Made by a program: the position numbers and the translations under genes. Positions 1-8,613 of a DNA stretch of 64,000 nucleotides are shown in pieces (positions within the stretch are counted from its first letter, which is position 1; every line of letters starts with the position of its first letter). The notes below the pieces were generated by a model. It saw only the letters and a program-made list of their open reading frames with translations. It was not told the DNA's origin and ran no database searches. Source of the stretch: Opitutaceae bacterium (GTDB lineage Bacteria; Verrucomicrobiota; Verrucomicrobiia; Opitutales; Opitutaceae); NCBI GenBank assembly GCA_028280945.1, contig JANQKV010000001.1:163055-227054 (forward strand), read 5' to 3'.

Positions 1-35
1 AGAGGTCACAGATTCGAGTTCTGTAGGGTCCACCA
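1..35 (+). tRNA. tRNA 3' portion (T arm, acceptor 3' strand, CCA); truncated by window edge
   Basis: The first 35 bases fit the 3' part of a tRNA. A 5-bp T stem (acaga at 8-12 with tctgt at 20-24) encloses the loop ttcgagt (13-19). It is followed by a 7-nt acceptor strand (agggtcc, 25-31), discriminator A32 and an encoded CCA (33-35). The anticodon and 5' half lie outside the window, so the amino acid cannot be named. Confidence 0.85.
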
Positions 36-185
36 GAATTTCTTCAACTTGTTGCAGAGGAATTAGATAGGGAGAGGAAATTCGATCGTTGGCCGGGCTG
101 ACTCAACGTGGGCGGGCGATTTGCGGGAGTGGTTTAACAATGTGGCTTGAATCCGCTGCGCCTCGTGACCTGATTGTCGCGTCCC

Positions 186-1844
186 ATGCTGCAGACCCTG
201 ACCATTCGAAACCTGGCGTTGTTGGAATCAGTGTCTTTGGAGTTCGAGCAGGGTTTCACGGCGGTGACTGGAGAAACCGGTGCGGGCAAGAGCGTCTTGT
301 TGGGAGCGTTAAGCCTGCTGGCGGGGCAGCGGGTGGATAAGTCGGTGATCCGGCAGGGGGCGGATGTGTGCGAGGTCGAGGCGGCGCTGTGGTTCGAAGA
401 CACCACGTCGCTGGATGTGCTGCTGGATGAACTGGATTTGCCGCCATGTGAAGACGGGGTGTTGTTGCTCAAGCGCAGCATTTCCCGCCAGCGTGCCCCC
501 AAGATCAGCGTCAACGGCAGCATGACCACCCTCAGCAATCTACAGGAATTGGGTGAGGCATGGATCGATTTTCACGGCCCAAGCGAACCCCGGCGGCTGC
601 TAAAGGGTTCGTGCCAATTGGAACTGCTCGATCTCTTCGCGCAGCATCAAAAGAGCGTGGAGGCTTACCGTGCGGATTATGAGGCCTGGCGCAAAGCGGT
701 GGACGAACGCGCACGTTTGGCGACGCAGGAAAAACTGGCGCCGGACCAAATTGCCTTCCTGCAGGATCAACTCACGCAATTGGACGCCTTGAACTTGGAT
801 TTGTCAGCGGTCGAGGAATTGGAACGGGACTTCAATCGCGTGAGCCAGGCGCAGGAACTACTGGGATTGGCCCAAGAGCTCGAACACGGGTTGAACGGCG
901 ACGATGGTCTGGCCGCACGCTTGGCGCCCTTGCTGCGTGCGGCGCAGGACCTCGCGGAGTTGGATCCGGGCAGCCACGGATTGGCCGAGCGGGTGCAGGC
1001 CTTGGGGATCGAGATCGCTGAGTTGGCGCGGGATTACGCAGGCTTGGGAGCGGATCTTCAGTTTGAACCCGCCGAGGTGGAATCGCTGCACAGCCGCATG
1101 AACGCCTGGCTGGACGCCAAGCGCAAATACGGCCCGGACCCGATTGTCGTGGCGCAAGCGCGGGAGGAGCTGCGCGCGAAGATTGATTCCCAAGGCGACA
1201 TCGACGGAGCGCTGGCTCGTCAGGATGTCAAGGTGGCTGAGCTTCTTGAGGCCGCCTCCCGGTGGGCGGCAAAGCTGACGCAACAACGATCGAAGGCTGC
1301 CAAAAAACTCGCCGGAGTCGTCGCCGAATCGATTGCCCAACTCGGGTTCAAGAAAGCCGAGTTCGCTATCGAAATTGTGCCCCTTGCTGAACTGAGGCCC
1401 ACGGGTGATTCTTCGGTTGAGTTCATGTTTTCCCCCAACGTGGGCGAAGAGGTGCGGCCGTTGCACAAGATCGCCTCCAGTGGTGAGCTGGCCCGGGTGA
1501 TGTTGGCTTTGAAGACGGTCCTGGCGAAAATTGATGCCGTCCCGGTTTTGGTGTTTGATGAAGTCGACTCAAACGTTGGCGGGGAAATCGGCCGGATCGT
1601 TGGTCAGAAAATGGCAGAGATCGGGCAGAACCATCAGGTGATCTGCGTGACGCATTTGCCCCAGGTGGCGGCGCAGGGTCAGTCGCACCTGGTGGTCGAG
1701 AAGGACCAATCCAAGGATCGTGTCGAGGTTACCATTCGCCCGATCCATGCGGAGGCGAATGATCGCGTCGACGAGTTGGCCCGGATGCTGGGTGACCGCA
1801 AGGCGGCCAGTGCGCGGGCCCACGCCAGCGAACTGTTGGGCTAA
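186..1844 (+). CDS. recN: DNA repair protein RecN (SMC-like ATPase)
   Basis: RecN is a cytoplasmic SMC-like ATPase that acts early in recombinational repair of double-strand breaks. The protein (552 aa) begins with the family's typical 'MLQTLTIRNLALLESVSLEF' and has a Walker A (GETGAGKS, about residues 29-36). A long coiled-coil-rich middle follows, then an ABC signature region (SSGELARVMLAL) and Walker B (VFDEVDSNVGGEIG, about residue 455). Length matches the family. The ATG at 186 is chosen over an in-frame TTG at 174 because family members start at this methionine. No Shine-Dalgarno sequence is obvious. The gene converges with the UroD-like gene, leaving only 28 bp between stops. Confidence 0.95.
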   Translation: MLQTLTIRNLALLESVSLEFEQGFTAVTGETGAGKSVLLGALSLLAGQRVDKSVIRQGADVCEVEAALWFEDTTSLDVLLDELDLPPCEDGVLLLKRSISRQRAPKISVNGSMTTLSNLQELGEAWIDFHGPSEPRRLLKGSCQLELLDLFAQHQKSVEAYRADYEAWRKAVDERARLATQEKLAPDQIAFLQDQLTQLDALNLDLSAVEELERDFNRVSQAQELLGLAQELEHGLNGDDGLAARLAPLLRAAQDLAELDPGSHGLAERVQALGIEIAELARDYAGLGADLQFEPAEVESLHSRMNAWLDAKRKYGPDPIVVAQAREELRAKIDSQGDIDGALARQDVKVAELLEAASRWAAKLTQQRSKAAKKLAGVVAESIAQLGFKKAEFAIEIVPLAELRPTGDSSVEFMFSPNVGEEVRPLHKIASSGELARVMLALKTVLAKIDAVPVLVFDEVDSNVGGEIGRIVGQKMAEIGQNHQVICVTHLPQVAAQGQSHLVVEKDQSKDRVEVTIRPIHAEANDRVDELARMLGDRKAASARAHASELLG

Positions 1845-1872
1845 TCGGTGCGAGCCTGTTCCGGTTGCCGGC

Positions 1873-2868
1873 TTATGCGATCGGTCGGCAGAGGGCACGC
1901 AGGTTTTCGGGCGGGGTGCCGGAGGGTATTTCGCAACCGGCATTGACCATAAACCTAGCGCCGGCGAGCTGGGCACAGGCCAGGGTTTTCGCCGCGATCT
2001 CCTCCGGTTGACCAAAGCGCAGGTCGGCCACCGGATTGTGATTGCCGGCCAGGACCACGTCGGGCCCGAAGACGTCGCGCGCTTCATTGAGATCCACCAT
2101 GTGATCACAGTCCAGGATGTCGATGGGCAGCTCCTTGAGCTTGGGCCAGAGGTGTTGGGTCTGACCGCAGATATGCAGGCGCACGAAGACCCCGGCGTTC
2201 TTGATCGCTTGCATCAGCCGCTGCTGCCGCGGCCAGATCAGTTCGTCGTAGATGCCGGGCGAAATCTGACTGCAGATGGCGTCGCCGATGCCAATCGTGT
2301 CGGCCCCGGCCTCGATTTGAGCGAGGGCAAAATTGATTGAGGTTTGGGTGCACAGGTCGAGCAGCTCGGCACTGAGCTCGGGCTCTTCCATGAGGTCCAT
2401 GAGGAACTCGCTAAGGTCACGCACGTCCCCTGCCAGGGCGGCCGGTCCCTCGACCCACCCCATCACGCTGTAGCGGTCAGCGGTGCGTTCGCGGTAGAGT
2501 CGAATGGCATCGAGCCGGTCGCGCATGCGCTCGCTGGTGTGTGGATCGGGTACGGCAACACCCGAAAAATCCTCCACGTCGGCGAGGGGCGGAGACAGGC
2601 ATTCCGGCACACCGTTTTCGTGATATTGAATGATGGCTCCGAATCCCGCGGTTTCGCGGTAGGGGTCGGATATGCAGCTGAGTTGGTCGAACCCAAAATC
2701 CTCGGCGCAGCGGATGTTGGCTTCGACAAGCGTACGATAGTCCGAGGCGAATGCCGCATAGTTGCTGCCGATGTATTCGGCGGCAAATTGCATCACGATT
2801 GGTATACGGGCGGGGTGATCGACCGGTTCTCCGGCGAGAGTGGCGCGATAACGTTGGGAGGGGGTCAT
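1873..2868 (-). CDS. MtaA/UroD-family protein, probable cobamide-dependent methyltransferase
   Basis: This 331-aa protein has the uroporphyrinogen decarboxylase (TIM-barrel) fold. It carries the zinc-ligand pattern of methylcobamide:thiol methyltransferases (MtaA/MtbA) rather than marks of true HemE: H232-x-C234 (LHICGQ) and C312 (NAGCEIPSGTPPEN). The GCEIP-x-GTPPEN ending is typical of this branch. Family members move a methyl group from a corrinoid protein to a thiol, but no corrinoid protein or activator is encoded nearby, so the substrate is unknown. It is the last gene of a three-gene minus-strand cluster; its start overlaps the stop of the CobW-like gene by 4 bp, so translation is probably coupled. 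A role in haem synthesis is unlikely. Confidence 0.8.
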   Translation of the reverse strand: MTPSQRYRATLAGEPVDHPARIPIVMQFAAEYIGSNYAAFASDYRTLVEANIRCAEDFGFDQLSCISDPYRETAGFGAIIQYHENGVPECLSPPLADVEDFSGVAVPDPHTSERMRDRLDAIRLYRERTADRYSVMGWVEGPAALAGDVRDLSEFLMDLMEEPELSAELLDLCTQTSINFALAQIEAGADTIGIGDAICSQISPGIYDELIWPRQQRLMQAIKNAGVFVRLHICGQTQHLWPKLKELPIDILDCDHMVDLNEARDVFGPDVVLAGNHNPVADLRFGQPEEIAAKTLACAQLAGARFMVNAGCEIPSGTPPENLRALCRPIA

Positions 2869-3785
2869 GCGGACAGGGCTCTTAATTGGCGGACGGCGTC
2901 GTCGAGGTGCGATTCATGGTCGTCGTGGGCGATGATAACAACCCGGGCCTCGCGCGTCGGATCACAGGGTTTGATGATCGCAGTGCTTACGGTGCGCTGA
3001 ATCTCGCGCCAACCTTCGGCGGTTTGCACGTGTCCTTTGACGCGCAGTATTTCCGACGGCAGGGCTTCCAACCATGACCGCAGGGCACCGACCGAAGGGG
3101 TGTGACGGATTTTTACGGTTTTGGTGGTGAAGGGGTTCGCATCACACTCGTGCAGTGGAGCCGATGGCAGGGAATCGGTGGGCCGAAGCCCGTTGAGGTT
3201 AAAATCCAGCCGACAGTGCTCGGCCTCCATGACCTGGGTGCGCGGGTTGGCTTGTTGCACCAGGGAACGGGTCTCCTGGATCTGAGCGGGGGTGGCGAGG
3301 TCGGTCTGGTTGATGATGAGAACATCACACGCCTGCACCTGTGCCTGCACCGAGGTCAGGTTTTCGTGCAGTTGCGGGAAACGGGCGGGGGCGACGATGT
3401 TGACGATCTGCTGGATCTGAAACGATTCGCTCAACCCGTGTTCCTGCATCAGTTCGCCGATGGCGGAAGGATCGGCGATGCCACTGGTTTCGATCACCAC
3501 TTGGTCGACGGTTTTCGCCTCGTGCAGCGCAGTGACGTGCTCGCGCATGAGCCGAACGAAGTCACCGGCCTTGCATTCGCAGAACAGACTGCCGCCCACC
3601 ACGGAATGCACCGGCACATTGGTGAGCGACAAAGTCGTGCCGTCGACGCTTTGCCGTGCGAATTCGTTGACGAGAAAGAGCAGTTTTTTCTGCGGGTTGC
3701 GCTCGGCGAGGCGAAGCAGGAAAGTCGTTTTTCCGCTGCCCAAAAAACCGGTGACCAACGTCACGGGGATGCGCGCCTTGGCCAT
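2865..3785 (-). CDS. CobW/COG0523-family GTPase (candidate metallochaperone)
   Basis: G3E-family P-loop GTPase of 306 aa: Walker A GFLGSGKT (residues 13-20), ETSGIADP switch region (about 99-106), NQTD (159-162) in place of the usual NKxD, and a CobW C-terminal domain from about 225. The metal-binding CxCC motif of the family is replaced by FCECK (C69, C71). Relatives deliver zinc, cobalt or nickel to client enzymes. Here the gene sits between two UroD/MtaA-like genes, one of which keeps an H-x-C...C zinc site, so an inferred job is metal loading of these enzymes or help with a corrinoid. It lies 8 bp downstream of the fusion gene and overlaps the next gene by 4 bp. Confidence 0.85.
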   Translation of the reverse strand: MAKARIPVTLVTGFLGSGKTTFLLRLAERNPQKKLLFLVNEFARQSVDGTTLSLTNVPVHSVVGGSLFCECKAGDFVRLMREHVTALHEAKTVDQVVIETSGIADPSAIGELMQEHGLSESFQIQQIVNIVAPARFPQLHENLTSVQAQVQACDVLIINQTDLATPAQIQETRSLVQQANPRTQVMEAEHCRLDFNLNGLRPTDSLPSAPLHECDANPFTTKTVKIRHTPSVGALRSWLEALPSEILRVKGHVQTAEGWREIQRTVSTAIIKPCDPTREARVVIIAHDDHESHLDDAVRQLRALSA

Positions 3786-3793
3786 CAGTTGGA

Positions 3794-5170
3794 CTAGTTG
3801 TTTTTCGCGGCCGCGGCCTCTGCGAGGGTGGCCACCAATTTGCTTCGGTCCGGAATGATGGAGGCGAACTTCTCCTGGCCATCGACGCAGATACTGGGGA
3901 TGGCGGAAACGGAGAGCTTGGTCATGTAACCCAAACCATCACGTTCGGTGATTTTGTGCTCGCGGACGGTGGCGCGGCCGTCGAATGCGCGAGCGGCCTC
4001 CTGGGCGGACTTGACCATGTAGGCGCAGGGGGCGCATCCGGCGGAGTCCAGGGTGACAACGTCGATAATGACTTCCGATTGTTCGGCATAGGTCGGCACC
4101 GTGATATCGTCGAAGCTGTCAGTGGACTCCTTGCTCGGCAGTTGGCGGGCAACGTCAAGTTGGTAGGGATCGTGCACCAGGGTGGCCACGGCCTCCAGAT
4201 TGGCGGGCGGCACGGCGTAAGGCAGGTCGCACCCTGGAGCCAGAATAAAGCCGGGTTCAGTGCCGGCTTGATCAAGACAGCGCAGCACATCCCGCCGGGC
4301 ATCGTCGGCATCGCCCAGGAGCAGCACGACGGTGAGTTGCAGGTTGCCGCCGAAGGACTTGCCGCCGGCCCGAGCGATTCGGCCGAGTTCGGCGAGGTCC
4401 ACGTTTTCATCCACTGAAAGATTGTCGCAATTTGTGGCGGCCATGGCCTCGAGGTTGCGGGTGGCGTTTCCGCAGACGAAGAGGGAAGACAGTTTGCCGC
4501 GTTCCCGCACGTGGTCGAAGATCTTGTTGAGCGCCGGGGCCACGAACTGGGTGAAGTGGTTGGGCCCGATCTGGCTGACCATGGGATCGACCACGGCGAT
4601 AACATCGATGCCCGCCTCGATGTAGGCGTCCACCATTTGGCAGGCGATGTCGGCGCAATAATCGAGGAGGCGGGGAACATCCTCCTCCTCGTCGAACATG
4701 TCCATCAACACATCGTCTCCCCGCAGGTGAAGCGCGAGGGTGAGGGGGCCGGTAAGCAGTCCGTAGAGGGCCACGGATTCACCAAACTTCGCCTGGCAGC
4801 GTCTGACTGCATCGAGCACCAGGGGGAGTCGTCCGGCTTCGGCCGAGAACTTGGGCAGCCCGGAGAGATTGTAGTCTTCCCCCAGGGGATGAGAGGCCAC
4901 GGAGGGCGGGGTTTCCTTGGCCCAGACCAATTCGCAGCCGAGGATCTCCGCCTCCAACTGGAGGTCGAATACGACGGGCAAACCATCGGGCCGGTAGCGC
5001 TCGACGGCGGTGGTGAGCCCATCGACGATGGCATCGCTGCTTTGCAGGTAGGCCGTGGCGTCGTGGCCAACCAAAGCGCCGCCATGCACGCCGACAAAAG
5101 GCACCCAGGGGGTGCGGGAGACAGGTTGGCCGCGGAGGGCGGCGAGGAGTATTTCTTTGCCGGAATTCAT
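3794..5170 (-). CDS. UroD/MtaA-like domain fused to a thioredoxin-like domain
   Basis: A two-domain protein of 458 aa from the ATG at 5170; an upstream in-frame GTG at 5230 would add 20 residues with no family match. Residues 1 to about 335 are a UroD/MtaA TIM barrel. Residues about 365-455 resemble a small thioredoxin-like domain with CAPC at 379-382, a presumed cis-Pro (AIPSIC, P425) and an extra C428. The zinc motif is altered: where the downstream paralogue has H-x-C, this protein has F231-V-C233, although the C-terminal Cys (GCD, C314) is kept. First gene of the cluster with the CobW-like GTPase and the second MtaA-like protein. Activity is not predictable; thiol chemistry is likely from the CxxC. 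Confidence 0.75.
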   Translation of the reverse strand: MNSGKEILLAALRGQPVSRTPWVPFVGVHGGALVGHDATAYLQSSDAIVDGLTTAVERYRPDGLPVVFDLQLEAEILGCELVWAKETPPSVASHPLGEDYNLSGLPKFSAEAGRLPLVLDAVRRCQAKFGESVALYGLLTGPLTLALHLRGDDVLMDMFDEEEDVPRLLDYCADIACQMVDAYIEAGIDVIAVVDPMVSQIGPNHFTQFVAPALNKIFDHVRERGKLSSLFVCGNATRNLEAMAATNCDNLSVDENVDLAELGRIARAGGKSFGGNLQLTVVLLLGDADDARRDVLRCLDQAGTEPGFILAPGCDLPYAVPPANLEAVATLVHDPYQLDVARQLPSKESTDSFDDITVPTYAEQSEVIIDVVTLDSAGCAPCAYMVKSAQEAARAFDGRATVREHKITERDGLGYMTKLSVSAIPSICVDGQEKFASIIPDRSKLVATLAEAAAAKNN

Positions 5171-5351
5171 CAGGGAGGGATCAGGAGTGGGGGGATTTAT
5201 GAAGAGATGGTCTTCGAGTGACACAGCCACGATAGCACTCTGGAAACTCCGCCACTGCGCGCGGTTTGTTTTGATTTGTTCGTTGATTGGTAAAGTCGCT
5301 ACGCGCCCAAAGTGCAGAAGTCGGCCCCCTTAAGACCCGCTCTTGGCACAT

Positions 5352-5380
5352 TTGTCACGTTACAGTCACCCGACTGTGAC
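5352..5380 (+). promoter_or_regulatory. Pho-box-like triple direct repeat
   Basis: Three 7-bp repeats, TTGTCAC (5352-5358), CAGTCAC (5363-5369) and CTGTGAC (5374-5380), are each separated by exactly 4 bp, giving the 11-bp period of PhoB sites (family consensus CTGTCAT/C). The next 7-mer, GACCGTC (5385-5391), is a weak match. The site lies 43 bp upstream of the GTG start of the glycosyltransferase operon. The -10 match downstream (around 5391-5396) is poor, as expected for an activator-dependent promoter. No phoB or phoR lies in the window. Confidence 0.6.
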
Positions 5381-5403
5381 AACTGACCGTCTTAGTAGCG
5401 GCC

Positions 5404-5420
5404 CGTGGGGAAATCCCACG
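5404..5420 (+). promoter_or_regulatory. Small hairpin just before the GT4 start codon
   Basis: CGTGGG (5404-5409) and CCCACG (5415-5420) form a perfect 6-bp stem with a 5-nt loop, ending 3 nt before the GTG at 5424. No Shine-Dalgarno sequence is visible at a normal distance, so the structure may affect initiation. A role is unproven. Confidence 0.35.
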
Positions 5421-5423
5421 GAT

Positions 5424-6578
5424 GTGAAAATCGCAATCGTCTCCGAAACCTTTCCGCCTGAAGTAAATGGAGTTGCGATGACCTTCGGGGTCATTGCCGG
5501 TGAGCTGGGCCGCCGAGGTCACGAAATCAAAGTCTACCGCCCAAACCGGGATGACCTGCCCGAGCCCGGATCGGAACCACACTATACCCAGGTCCCGATG
5601 CCGGGCATGAATATTCCAGGCTACCCCCTGTTGCGGTTGGGTTGGCCGGCTCGGGGGAAGCTCACTCGCCATTGGCGCGATGATCGGCCCGACTTGGTGC
5701 ACGTGGTGACGGAAGGGCCGCTGGGAGCCACCGGCGTGAGTGCGGCCCGCGAGCTGGGGATCCCGGTGACTTCGAGCTTTCACACCAATTTCCATGCCTA
5801 CACCAAGAACTACGGTTTCGCTCTGATGAACCGATTGGTCTTGGGATGGCTGCGCCGGGTGCACAACCGCACGCGTCGCACGTTTGCCCCCACGGACGAG
5901 CTCTGCGCCGAACTGACGGAGATGGGTTTTAACGACACGTCGCTCCTTTCACGCGGCATCGACATCGCGTGTTTTTCCCCCAGTCGACGAAGCGATGAGC
6001 TTCGAGCTGAGTGGGGAGTTCAGCCCGGCGAACGGGTGGTGCTGCATGTCGGGCGCATGGCTCCGGAAAAGAATTATGAGTTGCTGTTCAAGGTCTATGC
6101 GGCGATGCGCGAGGTGGACCCGCTGCTGAAATTTGTCCTGGCGGGCGACGGTCCGGTGAAGGACCAACTCATGGGTGAGCATCCCGAGTGCATTTTTGCC
6201 GGATTCTATTCGCGGGAGGAGATCGGACGCTACTATGCGTCGGCCGACCTCTACATCCACGCGAGTCTTACCGAGACGTTTGGCAATGTGCTGACTGAAG
6301 CGATGGCCAGTGGCCTGGCCGTGGCGGGCTTCGATTACGCGGCCGGACGACAGTTCATTCGCGATGGTGAAAACGGGTTGTTGGTGCCGTGCGATGACGA
6401 TGAGGCGTTGATCGAGGCCGGACGCCGCCTGGCCGGAAATCGTGACCTTTGCCTACAGCTCGGCCAAGCCGCGCGCGATGGTTTCGAAAATCAATCTTGG
6501 GAAAAAGTGATCACCAAATTTGAAAACGACCTGCTGCGTGAAGCGGGCAAACTCAACGAATCATGCGGCGCGTTTTGA
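5424..6578 (+). CDS. GT4 family glycosyltransferase (candidate glycolipid synthase)
   Basis: A GT-B fold retaining glycosyltransferase of 384 aa. The N-terminal 'IAIVSETFPPEVNGVAMT' begins the acceptor domain. The donor domain has HVGRMAPEKNYELL and the EX7E-type motif ETFGNVLTE, typical of GT4 enzymes such as PimB/MgtA/SqdX and the Agt glycolipid synthases. The GTG at 5424 is chosen because homology starts there; the ATG at 5343 lies upstream of the Pho-box-like repeats. The next gene overlaps by 16 bp and a PlcP-type phosphoesterase follows, so the probable acceptor is diacylglycerol or another lipid. Sugar donor is unknown. Mannosyl- or sulfoquinovosyl transfer cannot be excluded. Confidence 0.85.
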   Translation: MKIAIVSETFPPEVNGVAMTFGVIAGELGRRGHEIKVYRPNRDDLPEPGSEPHYTQVPMPGMNIPGYPLLRLGWPARGKLTRHWRDDRPDLVHVVTEGPLGATGVSAARELGIPVTSSFHTNFHAYTKNYGFALMNRLVLGWLRRVHNRTRRTFAPTDELCAELTEMGFNDTSLLSRGIDIACFSPSRRSDELRAEWGVQPGERVVLHVGRMAPEKNYELLFKVYAAMREVDPLLKFVLAGDGPVKDQLMGEHPECIFAGFYSREEIGRYYASADLYIHASLTETFGNVLTEAMASGLAVAGFDYAAGRQFIRDGENGLLVPCDDDEALIEAGRRLAGNRDLCLQLGQAARDGFENQSWEKVITKFENDLLREAGKLNESCGAF

Positions 6579-7735
6579 TTCTCTCGGCCAGCTACGGGGA
6601 AGGTCACAATGCGGCCGCCCGGAGCCTGGTGACCGCATTTGATCAACTGCACGGCGAGGGCACGGCCGACCTGCAGGATCCTCTCGCTGAAACGGCTCCG
6701 CGGCGTGACCGGTTGGCGCGCTCGGCCTACTATTTTGCCATCAACCGTCTGCCGCGGGCTTGGAGCGCGTTTTACGCGTGGCTCGACCGCACCAAACCGC
6801 TGCCGCGGTATTTGGGCCTGCTCGAGCGGGAATCAGCGTGGCTGGAGCAACACGTCCGGGCCACCCGACCCCAGGCGGTGCTGTGCACTTATCCGATCTT
6901 TGCGTTCATCTTTCAACGCCTGGCGAAGGAGCGGGGAATCGACGTGCCACTTTACAACGTCGTGACCGACTCCATCAGCATCAACTCCATGTGGTGGCTA
7001 GCCCCCTGCGCGGGGTGGTTTTTGCCCAATGAAGACTCTGCCGAAGTCGTGCGCTCGGTGGGGACTTTGGCCGAGAAAGTCCACGTGAAGGGTTTTCCCG
7101 TGCCGCCACTCTTTGCCGACGCCAGCCAGCGACTGGAGCCTCCCAATCTCTCCCGGGGAGCAACTCCGCGGGTGCTTTACATCATCAATTCCGGGGCCAG
7201 CCACGCTTTGGAAACCGCAACGCGTTTGATTCGGGAAACGGGCTGGGAACTCACTTTTGCGGTCGGTCGAGATAAGAACCTGCGCAAGAAAATCGCCGGG
7301 CTCGCCCAAAATCGACCCGTGCCGGTTGAGGTGCTGGGTTGGACAGACCGGATTCCCGAGCTACTGATGACTCACCACGCCGTGATCAGCAAAGCCGGTG
7401 GCGCAACCACGCAGGAATCAATCGCCGCGCATTGCCCGATGATCGTGAATCAGGTCGTGCCCGGACAGGAGGAGGGCAACTACGAGTTGTTGCGGCGGCG
7501 TGACATTGGCGCACGAGCTGATTCACCGACTGAGATTCTCAACGCTCTACGCGGAGCATTCGCCCGCAACGCGCTGGTGTGGGAAGGCTGGCATGAACGC
7601 GTGCAACAGCTCGCCCGGCCGCGCGCGGCGCTCGACATTGCGGAGTTTGTGGCCGCCAATGGTTCCGGCTCGAACCCTGACACGGATTTCCCCCTTCAAC
7701 CCATCACCTCGAACTCCTCCCCGGCTCATGGATAA
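6563..7735 (+). CDS. MGDG synthase/UgtP-like GT28 glycosyltransferase
   Basis: A 390-aa GT-B enzyme of the monogalactosyldiacylglycerol synthase / processive diacylglycerol glucosyltransferase branch. The N-terminal 'LILSASYGEGHNAAARSL' is the MGDG-synthase signature. The C-terminal domain has VLGWTDRIPELL, SKAGGATTQESIA and NQVVPGQEEGNYELL, as in MurG-like donor-binding domains. Family members transfer glucose or galactose from a UDP-sugar to diacylglycerol at the inner face of the membrane. It overlaps the upstream GT4 gene by 16 bp and the downstream phosphoesterase by 8 bp, so the three are almost certainly one operon. Confidence 0.88.
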   Translation: MRRVLILSASYGEGHNAAARSLVTAFDQLHGEGTADLQDPLAETAPRRDRLARSAYYFAINRLPRAWSAFYAWLDRTKPLPRYLGLLERESAWLEQHVRATRPQAVLCTYPIFAFIFQRLAKERGIDVPLYNVVTDSISINSMWWLAPCAGWFLPNEDSAEVVRSVGTLAEKVHVKGFPVPPLFADASQRLEPPNLSRGATPRVLYIINSGASHALETATRLIRETGWELTFAVGRDKNLRKKIAGLAQNRPVPVEVLGWTDRIPELLMTHHAVISKAGGATTQESIAAHCPMIVNQVVPGQEEGNYELLRRRDIGARADSPTEILNALRGAFARNALVWEGWHERVQQLARPRAALDIAEFVAANGSGSNPDTDFPLQPITSNSSPAHG

Positions 7736-8576
7736 GAAGAACCTGCAGGTGCGAACCGTCATCATCTCGGATGTGCATCTAGGCACACCCGATTGTAAGA
7801 TCGAAGAAGTGAACCACTTCCTGCGACGCGTGCGTTGCGAGAAGCTCATCCTCAACGGCGACATTATCGACGGCTGGCAGCTGCGCCGGGCCGGTCGATG
7901 GACAAAAGCCCACACCCGTTTCGTGCGCATTGTGCTCAAGAAGCTCGAAAAACGTGATACCGAAATCGTATATCTGCGGGGCAACCACGACGATGTGCTG
8001 GCCAATTTCATGCCGCTCGAATTCGAGAACCTCTCGGTCGTTGAGGATTACGTGCACGAAGGGGCCGATCGGCGCTATCTGGTGTTGCACGGCGACGTGT
8101 TCGATACCGTGACCAAGAACTTTGTGTTCCTCGCCCACTTGGGCGACTGGGGTTACCGGGCACTGCTCAAACTCAACCGCGTTTACAACCATTGGCGGGC
8201 TTGGCGTGGCAAGGAATACTGGTCGCTCAGCAAGGCCATCAAGGCGCGGGTGAAAGAGGCCGTGAATCACGTGTCCAATTTCGAGGATCACATCGCTCAG
8301 CTTGCCAAGCAGCGTCACTGCAACGGTGTCATGTGCGGTCACATTCACACCCCGGCCGACAAGATGCTGGGTGACGTGCATTACCTTAACTCCGGCGACT
8401 GGGTCGAGTCTCTCACGGCGATCGTGGAGCATCTGGACGGACGTTTTGAACTCATCGAATTTGGCGACTTCACGAAGCGTTTCCCCATGCCCGACCAGCA
8501 GGAGCCGGAGGAATTGGTGCCCTTGCTGGAGATCAACACCAAGGAGCCCGAGTCGCCCAATGCATTGGCCGGGTGA
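7728..8576 (+). CDS. COG2908 metallophosphoesterase (PlcP / LpxH-like)
   Basis: A calcineurin-like phosphoesterase of 282 aa with every metal-site motif intact: SDVHLG, NGDIID, RGNHDD, LHGDVFD and CGHIHTPAD. It belongs to the UDP-2,3-diacylglucosamine hydrolase-related group that also contains PlcP, the phospholipase C which frees diacylglycerol from phospholipids in phosphate-starved marine bacteria. Being the third gene of an operon with two lipid-type glycosyltransferases favours a PlcP-like role over a lipid A role. Start ATG 7728 is inside the end of the preceding gene. An intergenic block with two perfect palindromes follows. Confidence 0.85.
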   Translation: MDKKNLQVRTVIISDVHLGTPDCKIEEVNHFLRRVRCEKLILNGDIIDGWQLRRAGRWTKAHTRFVRIVLKKLEKRDTEIVYLRGNHDDVLANFMPLEFENLSVVEDYVHEGADRRYLVLHGDVFDTVTKNFVFLAHLGDWGYRALLKLNRVYNHWRAWRGKEYWSLSKAIKARVKEAVNHVSNFEDHIAQLAKQRHCNGVMCGHIHTPADKMLGDVHYLNSGDWVESLTAIVEHLDGRFELIEFGDFTKRFPMPDQQEPEELVPLLEINTKEPESPNALAG

Positions 8577-8613
8577 TACAAAACGCGACCAAATCGCAAT
8601 CGGGTAAAACATC

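Noticed and set aside
1873-5170. Haem-biosynthesis genes (hemE)
   Set aside because: The UroD-like proteins carry MtaA-type cysteine motifs and sit with a CobW GTPase, and HemE-specific motifs are absent.
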